A stretch of 64,000 nt of DNA. Source: Takifugu bimaculatus (Eukaryota; Chordata; Actinopteri; Tetraodontiformes; Tetraodontidae). Below are positions 1 through 12,400 of this stretch, one piece after another (the stretch's first letter is position 1; each line of letters begins with the position of its first letter). A program made the translations under genes and the position numbers. Location of the stretch: the NCBI GenBank assembly GCA_004026145.2, contig CP034985.2, positions 6,703,851 through 6,767,850 on the forward strand. The letters are read 5' to 3'. The notes under the pieces are model-generated. The model saw nothing but the letters and a program-made list of their open reading frames with translations. It was not told where the DNA came from and did not search any database.

Positions 1-317
1 TTAGACCCAGTTTCCCTACTGCATAAGGCAGGGCACCCAGATGTATTGGGTCAGGATGGGAAAGCAGCACAGCATCAACCTGATGAACATATCTGCAGAG
101 GAAATGAACAGGCACACTTGAATTTGATATTTTCCACAGTGGACTTGGAGCACAAATCGAGAAAATACCGTTTCATCGCGTCGATGATGTCCATGGAGAA
201 GTTTTCATCCCAGCCACAGTCCAGGAGGAAGCGGAATTCATCCACCTGCAGCAGGTAACAGAGCGCAGACTCCTCCTGAACTCCTGACACAGCTGTCAGC
301 TTGATAATAGACGTCAT
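1..317 (-). CDS. cpsf2: CPSF2 (CPSF 100 kDa subunit), 5' coding exons, partial
   Basis: This is the start of the 100-kDa subunit of the cleavage and polyadenylation specificity factor, a nuclear metallo-beta-lactamase/beta-CASP protein of the mRNA 3'-end processing machinery. The first coding exon is 169-317, begins MTSIIKLTAVSGVQEESALC and ends at a GT donor after ...DAMKR. The second exon is 1-92, follows a CAG acceptor and reads YVHQVDAVLLSHPDPIHLGA, which carries the start of the lactamase fold, before leaving the window. The reading frame is continuous across the 76-base intron. The N-terminus is nearly identical to the known vertebrate protein. An acceptor-like TTGTAG lies about 10 bases upstream of the ATG, so a noncoding leader exon is likely. 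The gene is divergent from ndufb1, as in human. The remainder lies to the left of the window. Confidence 0.95.
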
Positions 318-1870
318 TTTTCTTCACCTACAACGCTGAAAGTACAATATATTAGCAGTGATTTAGGTTGTTCATAATACAGGGTGCAATCAAGATGACC
401 GGACAAACGGCATGTCAACGTATTGGTGTTTAAATCTTCATCCAAAACCACTACAAATCTAGAGCAAGAACACATATATTGTTCATTATATTATATGTAT
501 TTTCATTGCACGCACCCCCATCTAAAATGATTCATTGATTACTGATTGTCTTGGCGGTATTTCACTTCTGGTTATCCAATTGTTCTCTTAAATGTCTATA
601 TATTTGGCTTTCATATAGCGTCGTATTTTGGATGTACGTTTTCTACAATAAAATTGAATGCTGTTTAATATTTAATGCGTAAAAACAGTTACAATTGACC
701 CATTGAGTCTAGCTATAGAGTTAGCATGCTAACGACAGTACACATTAGCTCGTAGTCACAAGTGTTTGGGGTGACAAAGGAATGCGAAACTTACGGTTAA
801 GTTTGAGATGATATGTACATGTGTTTTTTCCCGTTGTGATTAAACGTCAACGCATAAGTGTACTATAATTTTACGATCAAGACATATTCCAAGCATTTTA
901 AACACACTAGCAAACACTTTAGCGGCATCCAGGGTGAAAGGTGAAAGGTTTGTACCAAATATCGTTCGAGAACAACTTAAAAAATGAATTATCATTTTAT
1001 CGTGTTATACTTTAACAATGGTGTTTTGTGTTTGGGGGAAACGTTTTAGCAAATATTGAATAAATACAAACAAGGGTTACTGTTCTCAAAACCTATATGG
1101 TCTTAATTAGTACTGTGCACGTTATGTTTTCACAGTTGGTACAATCCAATGCCCTCTGTCTGGTGAATGAAGAGTTTAAGGCCACGGTTTTGCTGTCAAC
1201 AGAAGGTAAAGCTTATTTGTATTACAGAATTGGGTCGTCTTATTGTTTTAAGTGTAGTTTCACGTCTTAACTGCACCAACCACTGGTATCACATGTTAAC
1301 GCTGGAGAAAAGAAGTAAGATAAGATAACTTGACATAGAGTGCGACTGCTACCTCGTTAGCATAGAGCTAACAGATTGTTAGCAGCAATCCTCCAGTATT
1401 TAGTATACGAAGTGTGCCTTTAACGGGATATATTTCAACATTTTTAGGGGGGCGGGGGTTAATAGCAAATATTTGGTCCTTAATTCAGAGTTCTTGCACT
1501 CGTGGTGGAAATAAGCTAACTAGATGACAGGTTTTGATTATAAATTGCTGCACCCAATACAGTATTATTCACTGTTCCTGGCAGTAAAAATAACAAGGAC
1601 ATTGTAATGGTGTTTTGCCCAAATGTCTGTCTGTTGTAATGGTCAGACTGGCTGTTTTCCTCTTTTTCTTGCCCGCTATGTCCCCATTAGTGTCACGGAA
1701 AGGCAGGCAGTGTGTGTTTAAATAAATGTATGTACAGTATGTACACCTTTTAGAGAGGAATTTAATTTGCTGCTACTTTCAATGATAGTGACAACGTCAC
1801 TGATTTAGATGAAAAAGACAATCAGATAAATGCTTAATTCCTATATGTTTTGTTTATTTCTGCAGGAACC
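318..1870. promoter_or_regulatory. Divergent cpsf2/ndufb1 intergenic region and leader exons
   Basis: About 1.55 kb separates the two start codons. Both ATGs sit just downstream of a splice acceptor (near 330 on minus, 1864-1865 on plus), so noncoding first exons and a shared divergent promoter should lie here. The interval is AT-rich. I see no TATA box or other firm core element. One candidate leader exon is listed separately. Confidence 0.5.
1136..1205 (+). other. Candidate ndufb1 leader exon (possibly in-frame extension)
   Basis: Seventy bases are bounded by a good acceptor (TTTTCACAG at 1127-1135) and a good donor (AAG|GTAAAG at 1205-1206). Joined to the ndufb1 exon at 1866 they leave 75 bases, all open and in frame with the ndufb1 ATG (reading LVQSNALCLVNEEFKA...). 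This may be a plain 5' UTR exon. The open frame could be chance over 25 codons, and no in-frame ATG is visible within it. Confidence 0.35.
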
Positions 1871-2216
1871 ATGGTTAACTTTGCAGTGCTTGCTCGAGAG
1901 CATTGGATGCACATCTTGGTGCCCATGGGCTTTGTCATCGGATGGTATCTTGACAAACAACAGGACAAGAAGCTGACAGCTTTCAGGAACAAGAGTGCTT
2001 TGTACAGCAGGTATGAAACATATAAACTGCATGTTTTAAAGGTAAACTACCTCCTGCAATAGTTATATTTCAAACCTCAAATGTGGTGATTGGAAGACAC
2101 AATTCTCTTAGATTGTACTTGATTTAAACATTGACCTTATTTGAGTTTGATAACATTAGCATCTTAACTTTGTTTTTAGGGAGCTGAAGCCCGGTGAGGA
2201 GGTGACTTGGAAATAG
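1871..2216 (+). CDS. ndufb1: NADH dehydrogenase (ubiquinone) 1 beta subcomplex subunit 1
   Basis: This is a small accessory subunit (MNLL) of mitochondrial complex I, placed in the inner membrane. There are two coding exons: 1871-2010 and 2180-2216, joined by a GT-AG intron with a split Arg codon (AG|G). The product is 58 residues, the same length as human NDUFB1. It starts MVNFAVLAREHW, contains the single membrane segment HILVPMGFVIGWYL and ends ELKPGEEVTWK. The ATG lies six bases after an acceptor, so the 5' UTR is on an upstream exon. AATAAA at 2360-2365 is the probable poly(A) signal. The 3' end faces riox1, which ends about 300 bases away. Confidence 0.95.
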
Positions 2217-2359
2217 GAGACCTCTTCATCTCTGTCCAGTCAACTGTGTTGTGAACTAATGGGTGGCCCCTCAATTCAGCATATTCAAGAGGACTTCTAT
2301 ATGTTTCTTTGTGGGATTGACTATTAATCTTTAATATTTTTTGAGTTGTATCAACCGCT

Positions 2360-2365
2360 AATAAA
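2360..2365 (+). terminator. ndufb1 poly(A) signal AATAAA
   Basis: A canonical hexamer lies 144 bases after the ndufb1 stop codon. A reverse-strand ATTAAA variant at 2438-2443 is the matching candidate for riox1, so the two convergent transcripts end within about 100 bases of each other. Confidence 0.65.
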
Positions 2366-2523
2366 CATGCCCTTTCACCAAACCTGTGACACAAAATTTT
2401 AATCAAACAACCAACATAGAAATGGTGTTTCAGACGGTTTAATCAGGTCAAAATTTGTTTGGAAGAAGCAATTCTGAAGGTTGACGTGTGCAAGCTGAAA
2501 ATACTGGATTCAGTCAGTTTGGA

Positions 2524-5500
2524 CTACAGAGGTTCTGAAGTGTGGATAATCCCCTTTTCAAACAGCTGTTCAGCCAAAGCAATCTGCAGGGGAAAATGTA
2601 TCTTTAATGATGACAAATCAATCACCGAAATGCATCTGGAACCAAAATAACCTACCCGCTGCGCTGTAGACGTACACGGGAGACTTCCTACTGTGACAAA
2701 TTTCGGATAGGAATGAATCAGAAACTCGACAGCATCCGTGAGCTGGAAGAAACCACTTATTAGGAACGGAAGAACAGAAGAAGCCCCCGTTATATCTATA
2801 TTCCCACAGCTCCTCCAATCTACCTCTGTGTTTACTTCAAAACTCTTAAGTTCCTCTTGGTGGTAAACTCTGGAGTTATCTGTCGTGTAGTAAAGGTGAA
2901 CAGCTTCTCCATCGCTGCAGAGCCTTGGAAGATAATCCTTATGAGCTGTAGTCCCCATGTAAATATGTTTTTGAAATTTATAATCCTCACCTGTTTTACA
3001 CCTGCAAATTAGGTGTGAACAGGTGGCAATTTAAAAGCTTTATTACCTGGCACATCCAGCACGCAGAAGTCTGATGCGGGTCCGGGTACTGATGTCTGAA
3101 CTGTCATCCATCACTTGGTCACACTCCCATCTGGTTCGTGCGCCTTTTACACTGCTCGCCTGTTCAGCTGCAGAAGTTTGGAAGAAGAAAAAAAAAAATA
3201 AAAAGAAATTTCACAATTAGAGCTCATTTCTCCTATTTCATGCCAGTTTAAAGTATGTCCAGTCAAACTGGTGCATCTGTCACACACCAGTCGTGAGCAT
3301 GGGAGGAAGACAGTCGTGGAGGAAGTCTCTGGCTTTCTGATCCACAGCAGCATCAACTGGGCAGTAGGATGCTAGTTTCTTCATCAAAGTCTCAATTTGT
3401 GATAAGAATTTTGGCCTTCTTGGGTCATCCTATATGATACAGACACATATTTTGATTATTTATTTTGAGTTTTTAAAAGCCAATGAGGTAAATGACAGCA
3501 TTACCAGATCAGAGTTCTGTACACCCATGTACGTCAGGTAGTCGAGAGGTAAACCCCGTCTGAACTCCACATCTTCTTCCATTGCTATTTCCAAGGCGGC
3601 AGGAAGCATCTGTTGGATTTTTAGAGTAGGGTGGTCAATGGTTGTTTTCCATGGTAAATGAAAGTATTTGGACGCAGTATTTCCATAATTGTTCAACAAG
3701 CTTTAAGCCAATCAATGCTGGATTATAATGACACATATTAGGCAAACCCGATGAGTTACCCGCTGCAGCAGATCGCCCCAGCTGTTCTTCTGGTAGGAGG
3801 AGATGGTGATGTGCAGGGAGTGAGCGTCAGGGAGGCAGTCGCCCTGGTGGATGAACCCTCGGGGGAAATAAAGGAGATCTCCAGCTTCTAGGACCACTTC
3901 CAGGATCGGTTCCCCGATTTCCACCTCATCAAAGTTTGCTACAACGGGGACGTTCCAAAAGGTAACAGCTGATGTCACTGTCACCTGACAGGACAGCCTG
4001 TGAACTATCTTGAATATATTGTTACTTACGACTTGAAAGCACAGGCAAGATTTCGTCGTCCACTCTAAAAATATCAGAAAGACAGTTTGACAGTGGTTCC
4101 TCCTAAAAATGAACACACTAAAGAAAGGCTCCTCACTCCGTCTCACCTCGGCTTGTACACTCTCCAGTGTTTCTTCCCCTCTAGCTGGACCACAAATGCT
4201 TCAATATCATCATAATGTGGAGCAAAGCCTTGAGTTCCCGGTGGTGTCAGATATCTGGTTAAAAATAAAAACACATTTTAGGAGCTTTGAAGAGCCACAT
4301 CGGTACTGACGTGTGCAAGTACTGACATGTTTGCTCCTGCCATGCTGCCAAAGTTCTCTTGGAGGATGGACAGAACATTCCACACTGTGGCCGAGAAAGC
4401 CTGGGGGTTGAGCAAGCGGAGGGAGCAGCCGCTCTGACAACACGAGACGAGGAGGATTAAATGATGCACACGTGTGGCACACCGTTACAAGTAACATATT
4501 TAAGACACCGGCTACACTGCATTATCTGTCATATACAAAACAGCATCGGAGTGGCCTTACCTTATAAAAGCCCCACACAGTGTACGGCAGAGCCCTCCCT
4601 GGTGGATTATGAGTCTCCCGAGTGCCGTTAGTGTAACTTGTGACATCCAGGTTAACTCCATACTGAACATCCTCCTTACAATAGTGCACATGTAGTTAAG
4701 ATTTATGCTAAACAACCAAAAAGACCAAATGACTAATGGACTTGCATATCCCTCACATGCCTTTCAATGAACTATAACGTTCTATAGCAATATGACACAA
4801 GTGGATGAGATTATACATTAATAAAGGATGGATTACCCCTCTCAAAATCCGGTCAAACTCAGCTGTGGAGAATAATCCTTTGTAATAATCGGGATTCTTC
4901 CGTTGCACAAGAATGGGCTTCTTTTCCCAAGTTTCCCTGTTGAAAGCAGAAAAATATATCCCTGCTCAAAACACACATGTGGCATCATTTGACATGTTTG
5001 TTCGGAGTCGCAGTCTGTAAGAACCTGAAGAAGGTCTCGGCAGGAATAGGGCTGATGAGCCATTGGAACAGTTTGCTCGCTCTCTCCCTGCTGTTGTCAA
5101 CCGTCGCAAGGTCAGCAAGCATCACCGTTAGATCCTCACTGTCTCCATTCTCAGTCTGATTTACCTGCAAATGAATCATAGGTTCGATTAACCACAGTCA
5201 AACATGGCGAATGCTGCAATGCCAAAATAATAAATACTGCCAATACACTCACTTCTTCGGTTCCATTGTTCAGACTGTGTTTCTGTGTCTTCTTTTGCGC
5301 TTTTTTCTTTGCAGGTTTTAGCTGAGATTTAAGTGCAGTGACCTTTTTGGCACTATTCTCCTTTTTCTTCTTTTTCCCTGGCGCCTACAACATGACACAA
5401 TACAACACTGAGACAGTTTCGTACTTGCAGAATTGTGAAATTATTATGTATAAATGAACACATCCATGAAAGGCCTTGTTGTTGTTGTTTCTTAGGAGCT

Positions 5501-5681
5501 CTGGTCGTCTGCTAGATGTTCCACTGGTTTCTCTAATGTTAATCAGTGTAAATCACAGAGACAGGACGCCCTTTTTAATATAATTGTAAAATACCTGTAC
5601 AAAACTCTTCTTTGAGGGGGGAGGAAGGTCTGCTGAAACCGTTTGGTACAAAGCAAATGCAGACATGTGTTTTCTCTCCAT
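2524..5681 (-). CDS. riox1: Ribosomal oxygenase 1 (NO66), JmjC hydroxylase
   Basis: This is a nucleolar Fe(II)/2-oxoglutarate JmjC enzyme; the family hydroxylates ribosomal protein Rpl8 and is reported to demethylate H3K4/K36. Fifteen coding exons read in transcription order: 5595-5681, 5253-5384, 5025-5164, 4837-4936, 4561-4674, 4327-4433, 4147-4254, 4030-4064, 3760-3938, 3505-3609, 3288-3429, 3047-3167, 2824-2923, 2656-2742, 2524-2583. All junctions are GT-AG and phases add up to 538 residues. A Lys-rich N-terminal tract (exon 2, nuclear/nucleolar targeting type) is followed by the JmjC core. The metal-binding HxD is in GFAPHYDDIEAF (exon 7) and the distal His is in YFPRGFIHQGD (exon 9). 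The winged-helix C-terminus ends EQLFEKGIIHTSEPL. No frame break is seen. Human RIOX1 is, to my knowledge, intronless, so this intron-rich form is notable. Confidence 0.93.
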
Positions 5682-6179
5682 TTTCCCGTGTTTACGTCAT
5701 CACAATGCGACCACTATGCCCCTTCTTTTACAAGGAAATGCGTCTATTTGCGCTCATTTGGGCTCATTACTGCCCCCATACGGTGATTTTGGTGTTTTTT
5801 AATATCTTTACTTCACAACACTACAATTCAAAATGTTTTTATGTTTGTTTGTTTTTTTAAATCTTTCTTGAAAACTATGAATATTGTCTGCTACGACAAA
5901 GCTGCACATAGTAAAATATTAATTGTGTTTTATTGGTAATTAGGATTTGGAGGCGTTTGTGGTGTTAAGTGTCGGTTAATTCAACAGCCATGCTTGTGTA
6001 TACAAATATAGTTTATTTCTGTCTTTTCTTAATCACGTTTAATGACAAATTTATATTGTGTGTCTGTGCATTTCTAATTTAGGCTGCTACCCTGTGGTAG
6101 CGTGTAGTGCTCACATCGACCACTAGATGAGGCTCTACTTCAATACATAAAATAGAAAGGCGCCTAAAAGACCACGTTT
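5682..6179. promoter_or_regulatory. Divergent riox1/extl3 promoter interval
   Basis: About 500 bases lie between the riox1 ATG (minus) and the GC-rich leader region of extl3 (plus). The left part is AT-rich; the right edge near 6080-6180 becomes GC-richer. I see no recognisable core-promoter box. The bidirectional role is inferred from gene order. Confidence 0.4.
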
Positions 6180-6409
6180 CCCAGAGTGCTTTGCGGGCCG
6201 CCCGTCGCTGCTGTTTGTCCAGCCGTCGCTTCAACAATGCAGCTTTTAATGGTTCTCTGAGCGCTGCGAGCTGGAAACGCTGCACCACCGTCGGCTCGCC
6301 TCAAGCCTGTGGTCGTTCTGAAGAAACGCTGGCATATTTTTTCAGAGTGTGTCAATCCTGTCGGTCCAAGCCGTCTTCGTTTTAAGACGTCCCGGATATT
6401 TGTACTGGG
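6180..6409 (+). other. Probable extl3 noncoding first exon
   Basis: A GC-rich segment ends at a strong donor (GGG|GTAAGT, exon end 6409). It lies upstream of extl3 with no intervening gene on the plus strand, and the extl3 coding exon opens with an acceptor. It contains no convincing coding frame. The 5' boundary is a guess. Other leader exons may exist further right. Confidence 0.4.
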
Positions 6410-8630
6410 GTAAGTAGGAGCTAACATTAGTCTTAAATGCAGTTGAAAACAGTGTGTTTGTTATTACCATCACTGGTTAGCAGGCTAGCTAATTTTCCAG
6501 ATATGGCCCCCTGTCTTACTCTTAAAATCCTCGGATCCTTTCTCACAAAGCGCCGAGAGCTTTTCTTCTCATTTGGGCCTTTGTGTCTGCTGCAGATGTC
6601 CAGTTGTTCGTAGTTTTGATGAAGCTTTTCTGTGTCCGCGGGGCAAATGTTTTCGGCTTTGACGTCGGCTGAGTCCGGGATTTGCGGTGATCTGGTCCAA
6701 CAACTCTGCTGGTTCGACTGACAGATTTGGATCCGAGCGCGTTCCAGCTAAAATGATCCAACGCGCAACCATCAGATCTGCTGAGCTTCCGATTGTTGGG
6801 ACTTTTGCCTCCATTAGAGCAAACCCACCATCTATCTTCGTGCACACTGTTGAGGGAAAATCAGGTTGAATTGTGGAGAGATTAAAACGTCGTGTTGCTC
6901 ATCAACGTTCATAAATCCAGTATGGGTCGTCTTGGTGACGCGCACGTGTTTGAGGTGCATGAGGGTCAGCTAATTTGCGCAATCAAACACAATTACAGTG
7001 TGTGTGTGTCTCCTGGATACACGAGTCAGTCATTAAATCTGCAATAGTCAGATTTAAGGTCCAGACCAAGCTGGTTCTAAAACGCCATATACAGTAGTTT
7101 ATAGCAACTATAACCTCTAGATTAACAAATAATCATCAGTATATGCAGCGTTGGAGGAATTTCCCCTGATCAGGTTTAGTATTTTGGTGTTTTCTGGAGG
7201 GCCAAAGGGTGCAAACTTTTCAGAGCAGAAGCTCTGACATATGTGTCCCCTGCATTAATCTGTATTTAAGGCGTTCCTGCAGGTGCATTGAAACATATGA
7301 TCATAACAGCAGGCTGACGCTGACAATAGGTGTCATTGTACAACTCCAGCATCTCTATAGAATGAGTGTCCACTGTGGTTTATGCCCTCAGATTATGAAC
7401 TCGGCCATTTGTCTTCTGTGCTGACCTATAACCCCAAGAACAGTGGGTGTCAGTAACATTGGAGATGTGTTTCACCCGGATGCAACCTGGTTTGGTAACC
7501 CGCTCCTTGAGCGAACACAACAGTGTGGAATATTGGGGCGCGACCCCCATCAAAGGGGCCCCATTTTTCACACTCTTTCGGCCCCGGAGAGGCTGAAGAC
7601 GTGGCCGGTGTAGGAGGGTCTGAGCTCTGTAGGAAAGGTCGGCCTCGTCAAATACTGACAAGAACTCGTTGAGGACACTTAGAGATTTCGAAAGACTCTC
7701 TCCCACACTTAGAGCTCGGTGTTTTGGCAAAAACTGCACCACTTTTGGTTCATTCTGGCCTCTCATGATTGTTTTTGATCACAGCAGAGAGGTTCATTCT
7801 TTCTGAACCACTTGTTTACCACCAGGCCAAAGAGGCTCATCACTGGAGACCAGCGGGTGCACGTGGGCGATACAGCTAGGGTCATTTAGGGGGAGCAAAC
7901 GATCACAAACGGTGTTGGGGGGGAAATGACCGCAGCTAAAATGTATTTTAAATGCACGCAGGGTAAAACAAAATATCTTTTATAAAATGTTTGTTGTTTA
8001 GGTTGTGTAAATTCAGCTATACTGTAATGAGTCTTTGAGTCTAGTGTTAGCCAGAGGTGCAGGTTAATGAAAACGGCGCCGTGTCTTGTTGTAAATGTGA
8101 AGCTCTTTGTGACAAATGCACGTGTTTCGCAATTCAAGACGATGTCCAGAAAGAACATGACTAAACTACATAGCAACCCACAACACAGCTACAAACAACG
8201 GAGCGAGCTAAGAGTTCCAAAAAGTTAGCATCGGCTACCACAATGCTACTAATGCTTGCTCAGCAGAAGCAAAATGTGGTTGCTTTTGTCATTATACTGC
8301 ACATTTAAGATTTAAGGTTCCATATCCTTTTTTTCATGTGCGTTTTATCTCAATAGTGTTTTGGAAGAGGGAGGACCTTGAAAATCAGTCTAAAGAGATG
8401 AGTAGAATTGTGAAACATTGACACTGTTCCGTGTTGAATAACAGGCAGTAAGACACCGATGAATGTGTGTTGTGTGATGAATCTGCTGTGCATGTTTTGG
8501 GGAGACAATTTTCAGCCCCGCTGCCACAACAGCAGCGTTTTTCTGCCTGCAGCCGATCTTTCTGCCCGTCTTTAGGGTCTTTTGAAATAGGCACTTTGAG
8601 GAATATTACAGTGTTTCCTCTCTTTAAACC

Positions 8631-9433
8631 AGGGGTGGGGAACCTTTTTCATATCGAGGGCCATTTCAATTTTTATAAAGTCCTCCGAGGGCCATACTAT
8701 TATGAACACATACCTAGGGATGCAAAGAAAAGACAAAAAAAAGTCTATAACCACTGTGTTACTAAGTCTCATGATTGCTGCATTTGAGTTTGAATTATTT
8801 ATTTAGCACACATGCATATAAAATCACCAAAAAAATAGAATAAAATGACAAGTAAAATATGTTTTCATGATCATACAAAACAATTTAAAAAAAAAAAGAG
8901 GTGCAGAGTTGAGGCAAGAGACCCGTAAGGGCCTGTTCGAGGCCTCTACTCACAAAAACTGCAATACAACAAGATAATCAAGAAAATAAATGAAAGAAAG
9001 AAAGATAAAGACAATAATAATAACAACTAGAAAGCACTCGGAGAGCGCAGACCTCCGCCAAGCGCAACAATTCCTGGCATATTGTGATTTCCACCATAAA
9101 TATTAGTCCCACATATACTTTGACTACATATTTAGATTCAAACATACCGTTAGTCACTGGAATCATAACAATATATGTCTTAGTTCAATAGTTATTCACG
9201 AAAAAAAATTCACGCTTTGAAACAATTTTACTTTGTCCAGCGTGAGCACCTCAGTGGCGGCTACGAGGCAGCGTTCACGAACTCTCCTTCGGCGTGAGGT
9301 TTCAGCTTCGTGGCTATTAATTCACTCACCACAACACTATATTCTCTCTGCCGGTACATGGTCGTGTGAAAGCTGCTTGTTGAGCCTCCAAACTTCGACG
9401 AAGAGCGTTAATTTTATCCACGTCTTAGCTTGA
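8631..9433 (-). mobile_element. Degenerate hAT (Charlie-like) transposon remnant
   Basis: The left end carries a hAT-type terminus (CCAGGGGTGGGGAACCTTTT at 8631-8650). On the minus strand, 9433-9250 decodes in two frames to pieces of a hAT transposase: KINALRRSLEAQQAAFTRP and then YSVVVSELIATKLKPHAEGE. These match the '...QQ..FT+P ... ElIA+..KPfseGEFvk' region of the GTF2IRD2/ZBED/SCAND3-type domesticated and active hAT transposases. A frameshift and an in-frame stop separate the pieces, so it is dead. No opposite terminal repeat was found, and the right boundary is uncertain. Confidence 0.6.
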
Positions 9434-12400
9434 CTTAAAGTAGCGCGAACGGGTCACTGGTGCAATCTCTTACGAGGGCGGTGCGTGGCCATATATTCTC
9501 CCGTGTCAGAGGCTAATCACCCTGGCTTCCCTCCCACCATCCATCACCGTCTGGAGGATCGAGGCTTGTGTGGCTCCAGCAGCTGTTGTCAGGTTGAGTT
9601 TGCGTGTTCACGTCCACATCAGCCTGCGCAGGAGGGCAGCCGGAGCGGCTGCAGCTGCTGCAGCGGTCAAGATAGGAAGATGATTCATTCGTTTGTCTTT
9701 ACAAATGGTGCAATCTTGGCCCACAAATATTCATTTTTGCCTGAAGCTGGCGGCCAGAAGCCATTTTGTCGGTGGGTTCAGTCAGCCTGGAACTTAAAAA
9801 ATGCCAGATATGATGTGGTGGGCGGAATAGCTTTTCTGTGTTTCTGCACTCTTTTTATGAATTAAATATCTGGGTGTTTTTTTTTTTTTGCTGCCACTCA
9901 AACTAAGGAAGCCCGCAGGAGATGCCTGTTTGGGGAACGTGTGGGTTCGGCACTTTTATGGAAATTCACTGCCATCCTAAACAGAACAATCGTCTTGTGC
10001 ATTGAAAGGTTGTTGACTTCCGTCAGCTACGGTTATTTCCAGTCCTTAACTGGAAACCCAAGCCGGCGCTTTCATCAGCGAAGCGGCTCTGTGCCCACAG
10101 AGGAGGGACCTGGCACGCAGTGATGGTCGACGCTTGGACTTGGCAGAGGGCTCGCAATTAGATTCAGTCAGCACAGCAAATATTTAGTCATACTCGCGTT
10201 CGTGTTCAGGACGGCGCAGCTGTTCCTGTGTTTTCCTTTTTAAAGGAGGAAATTTAGGAAACCCAAGTCGAGAGAAAATGATTGGGGCAGTTGTGTCCTG
10301 TACACCGCGAGGTGCGCCTTGGTACACCTTGGGGATACCTGCCCAGAATGGGTCTGTTAATGGCGCCACAGCTTCGGCTGATGGCAGCCAGACACCAGGA
10401 GAGTGTGGGAAACTTCCCTTTTGCCTATTAAAGTAGCCTCAAGGGAGCAGGACTAAATATAGAATCGATGCACCAGCTACCAGATGCTAATATTTCCTGA
10501 CATAACGGGGCTTTATTGAAAGAATCGGTCTCTTAAATGCTCCTGTCAGACTGGTTTGCTTCCGTAGAAGGTGGTGATGGCCGACGCAGGTTTGGATGTG
10601 CGCTACGCTCGCAGCTGCTCTCTTCCCGCTCCGTTATTCCCAGTAGAAAGTTGTTTTCCTCCCATCTCTGAGCATCCGTTTCACAGGTGAAGGGGGTATT
10701 GGTGGGCGCCATCGCCTTGGGAGGCCTTTGGTCAGCCGGGTTCCTTTGGATGGTCACGGATCAACACACCGTGATCCGATGAGCCCAAGCAACTATTGTG
10801 TGCTTAATGTAACTTTTTAAAGAGCATTTTTTTTAGTACTATTTGTTTCCTTTTCTTCCTGGGAGGACGGAGGAAACCCGTATTCCAGTTGGACCTTTTA
10901 TCTCGTGTAAAGTGATTGAGAAGACGCTGGTTCCAGGAGGAGCACGCGGGAGTCTGTAATTAGGTTTTCTGTGGTAATGAATGGGTCAAATGCCAGTGGC
11001 AGGCATTCCGACATGGAAAATCCCCATGAAGCGGGGTTTGGCGCTCCATCAGAGGAGCGTAAACATGCCTCGTGTGACCTTCATGCATAGTTTATGAGCT
11101 TTGGTTTGCCAAAAATGTACTTTTAATGTCTTCCAGACAACATTATTGTTCAGAACGCACACACAAACACACATGGTTGAAGACATTAGCACATCTCTGA
11201 AGCCACCGCCACGGTCGCAAACTCCTTTTGAAGTGACAATTATTCCTGATGGAGCGAAATTTTCACCCGAGAATATCTATTTAAAGCAAAATCGGACCCT
11301 TTCGGACCCTTTTAATGAGTATCTGCCGTCGGCCCCGACTCCCTGGATAGGTCACGGTCATCGCCGGTGGATTCGTCGCCACCTGGGACGCCTATCGTGC
11401 TCGTCTGCATGGCTCAGAAATGAGCTCTCACACCTGCAGGTAGGACCTGCCACTTCGGGGTCGGAGCAAGTTTTATTTTTAACTCGATTAAATTAGCGGG
11501 AGTGAATGGGCAAATACTTTAACGTCAAGAGCAATTAGTCGTGAGTGTCGCCTGAAGTCTGCTAGCTGGACTGTTCTCACGCAGTTAAATGCAGTTTAAC
11601 TGTCTGAAAAAGTTCTCCCTTAATTACACTCTGAGTTTAGACTGGCTTGGATCTAGTTTTACTTTTGAATAGTTATTTGGTCGCTGTTGTGGGGATTTGA
11701 TGTTACCTCTGTCCAGGATAACGAACAAAGACGAACCTGCTGTTTTTCCTAGCAAATAAGATAAAATGTCAGCGCGTCCCTGCAGAATCTTTCAGAAGTT
11801 GGAGCTCATTAGCAGCATAGGAGAGCCGTTTTCTGCTGAAATATTGGGGTGGTGGGGGGGTCGTGCAGGTCTGTGATCGTGCGTGTCTGCTCTGACTCTA
11901 ATTGGCTGTCACAAACTTGGTTCACCAACACTGCGGGTCTCCTCCTGACTCACTGCCTTTGAAAAACCTCTCAACAATTCTAAATTCATAGCGCAGACTT
12001 TAATTGATTAACCCACGTGCAGATCTGCCAAAGGATGCGCCCGGTTGGCAGCACAGCGCTTCAATAATGACGCAATTGTTTGAAGACGATGGTCCTAATT
12101 TTTTATAGCAACTCTGGATGCAGAAAATCAGTATTCAGGCGTTTATTTCGTAGCACCGACCGTAAATAAACCAGTTCTTTGGAAGCGGAGGGAGGCTAAT
12201 GCGGAGGGAGACATGGGCGCTAGAAGCTAATGGTGCACCGCAGGAGTTCTCAGGCTTTTATTCAGTTGAATTAGACGTCTTTGATCCAAGCAGCGAAACA
12301 AGCCGCACGCGTTTTATTACCTTTTTAAGCGCCAGATGACAGCGCAGCCCTACGGCCACCTCTGCCATTTCCTGGTGAAAAGGGTGCTGGAGATGGCTCA

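Noticed and set aside
6105..6130. CTCF-like motif near extl3
   Set aside because: CCACTAGATGAGGCTC resembles the core but breaks the GGCGC part, so the match is weak.
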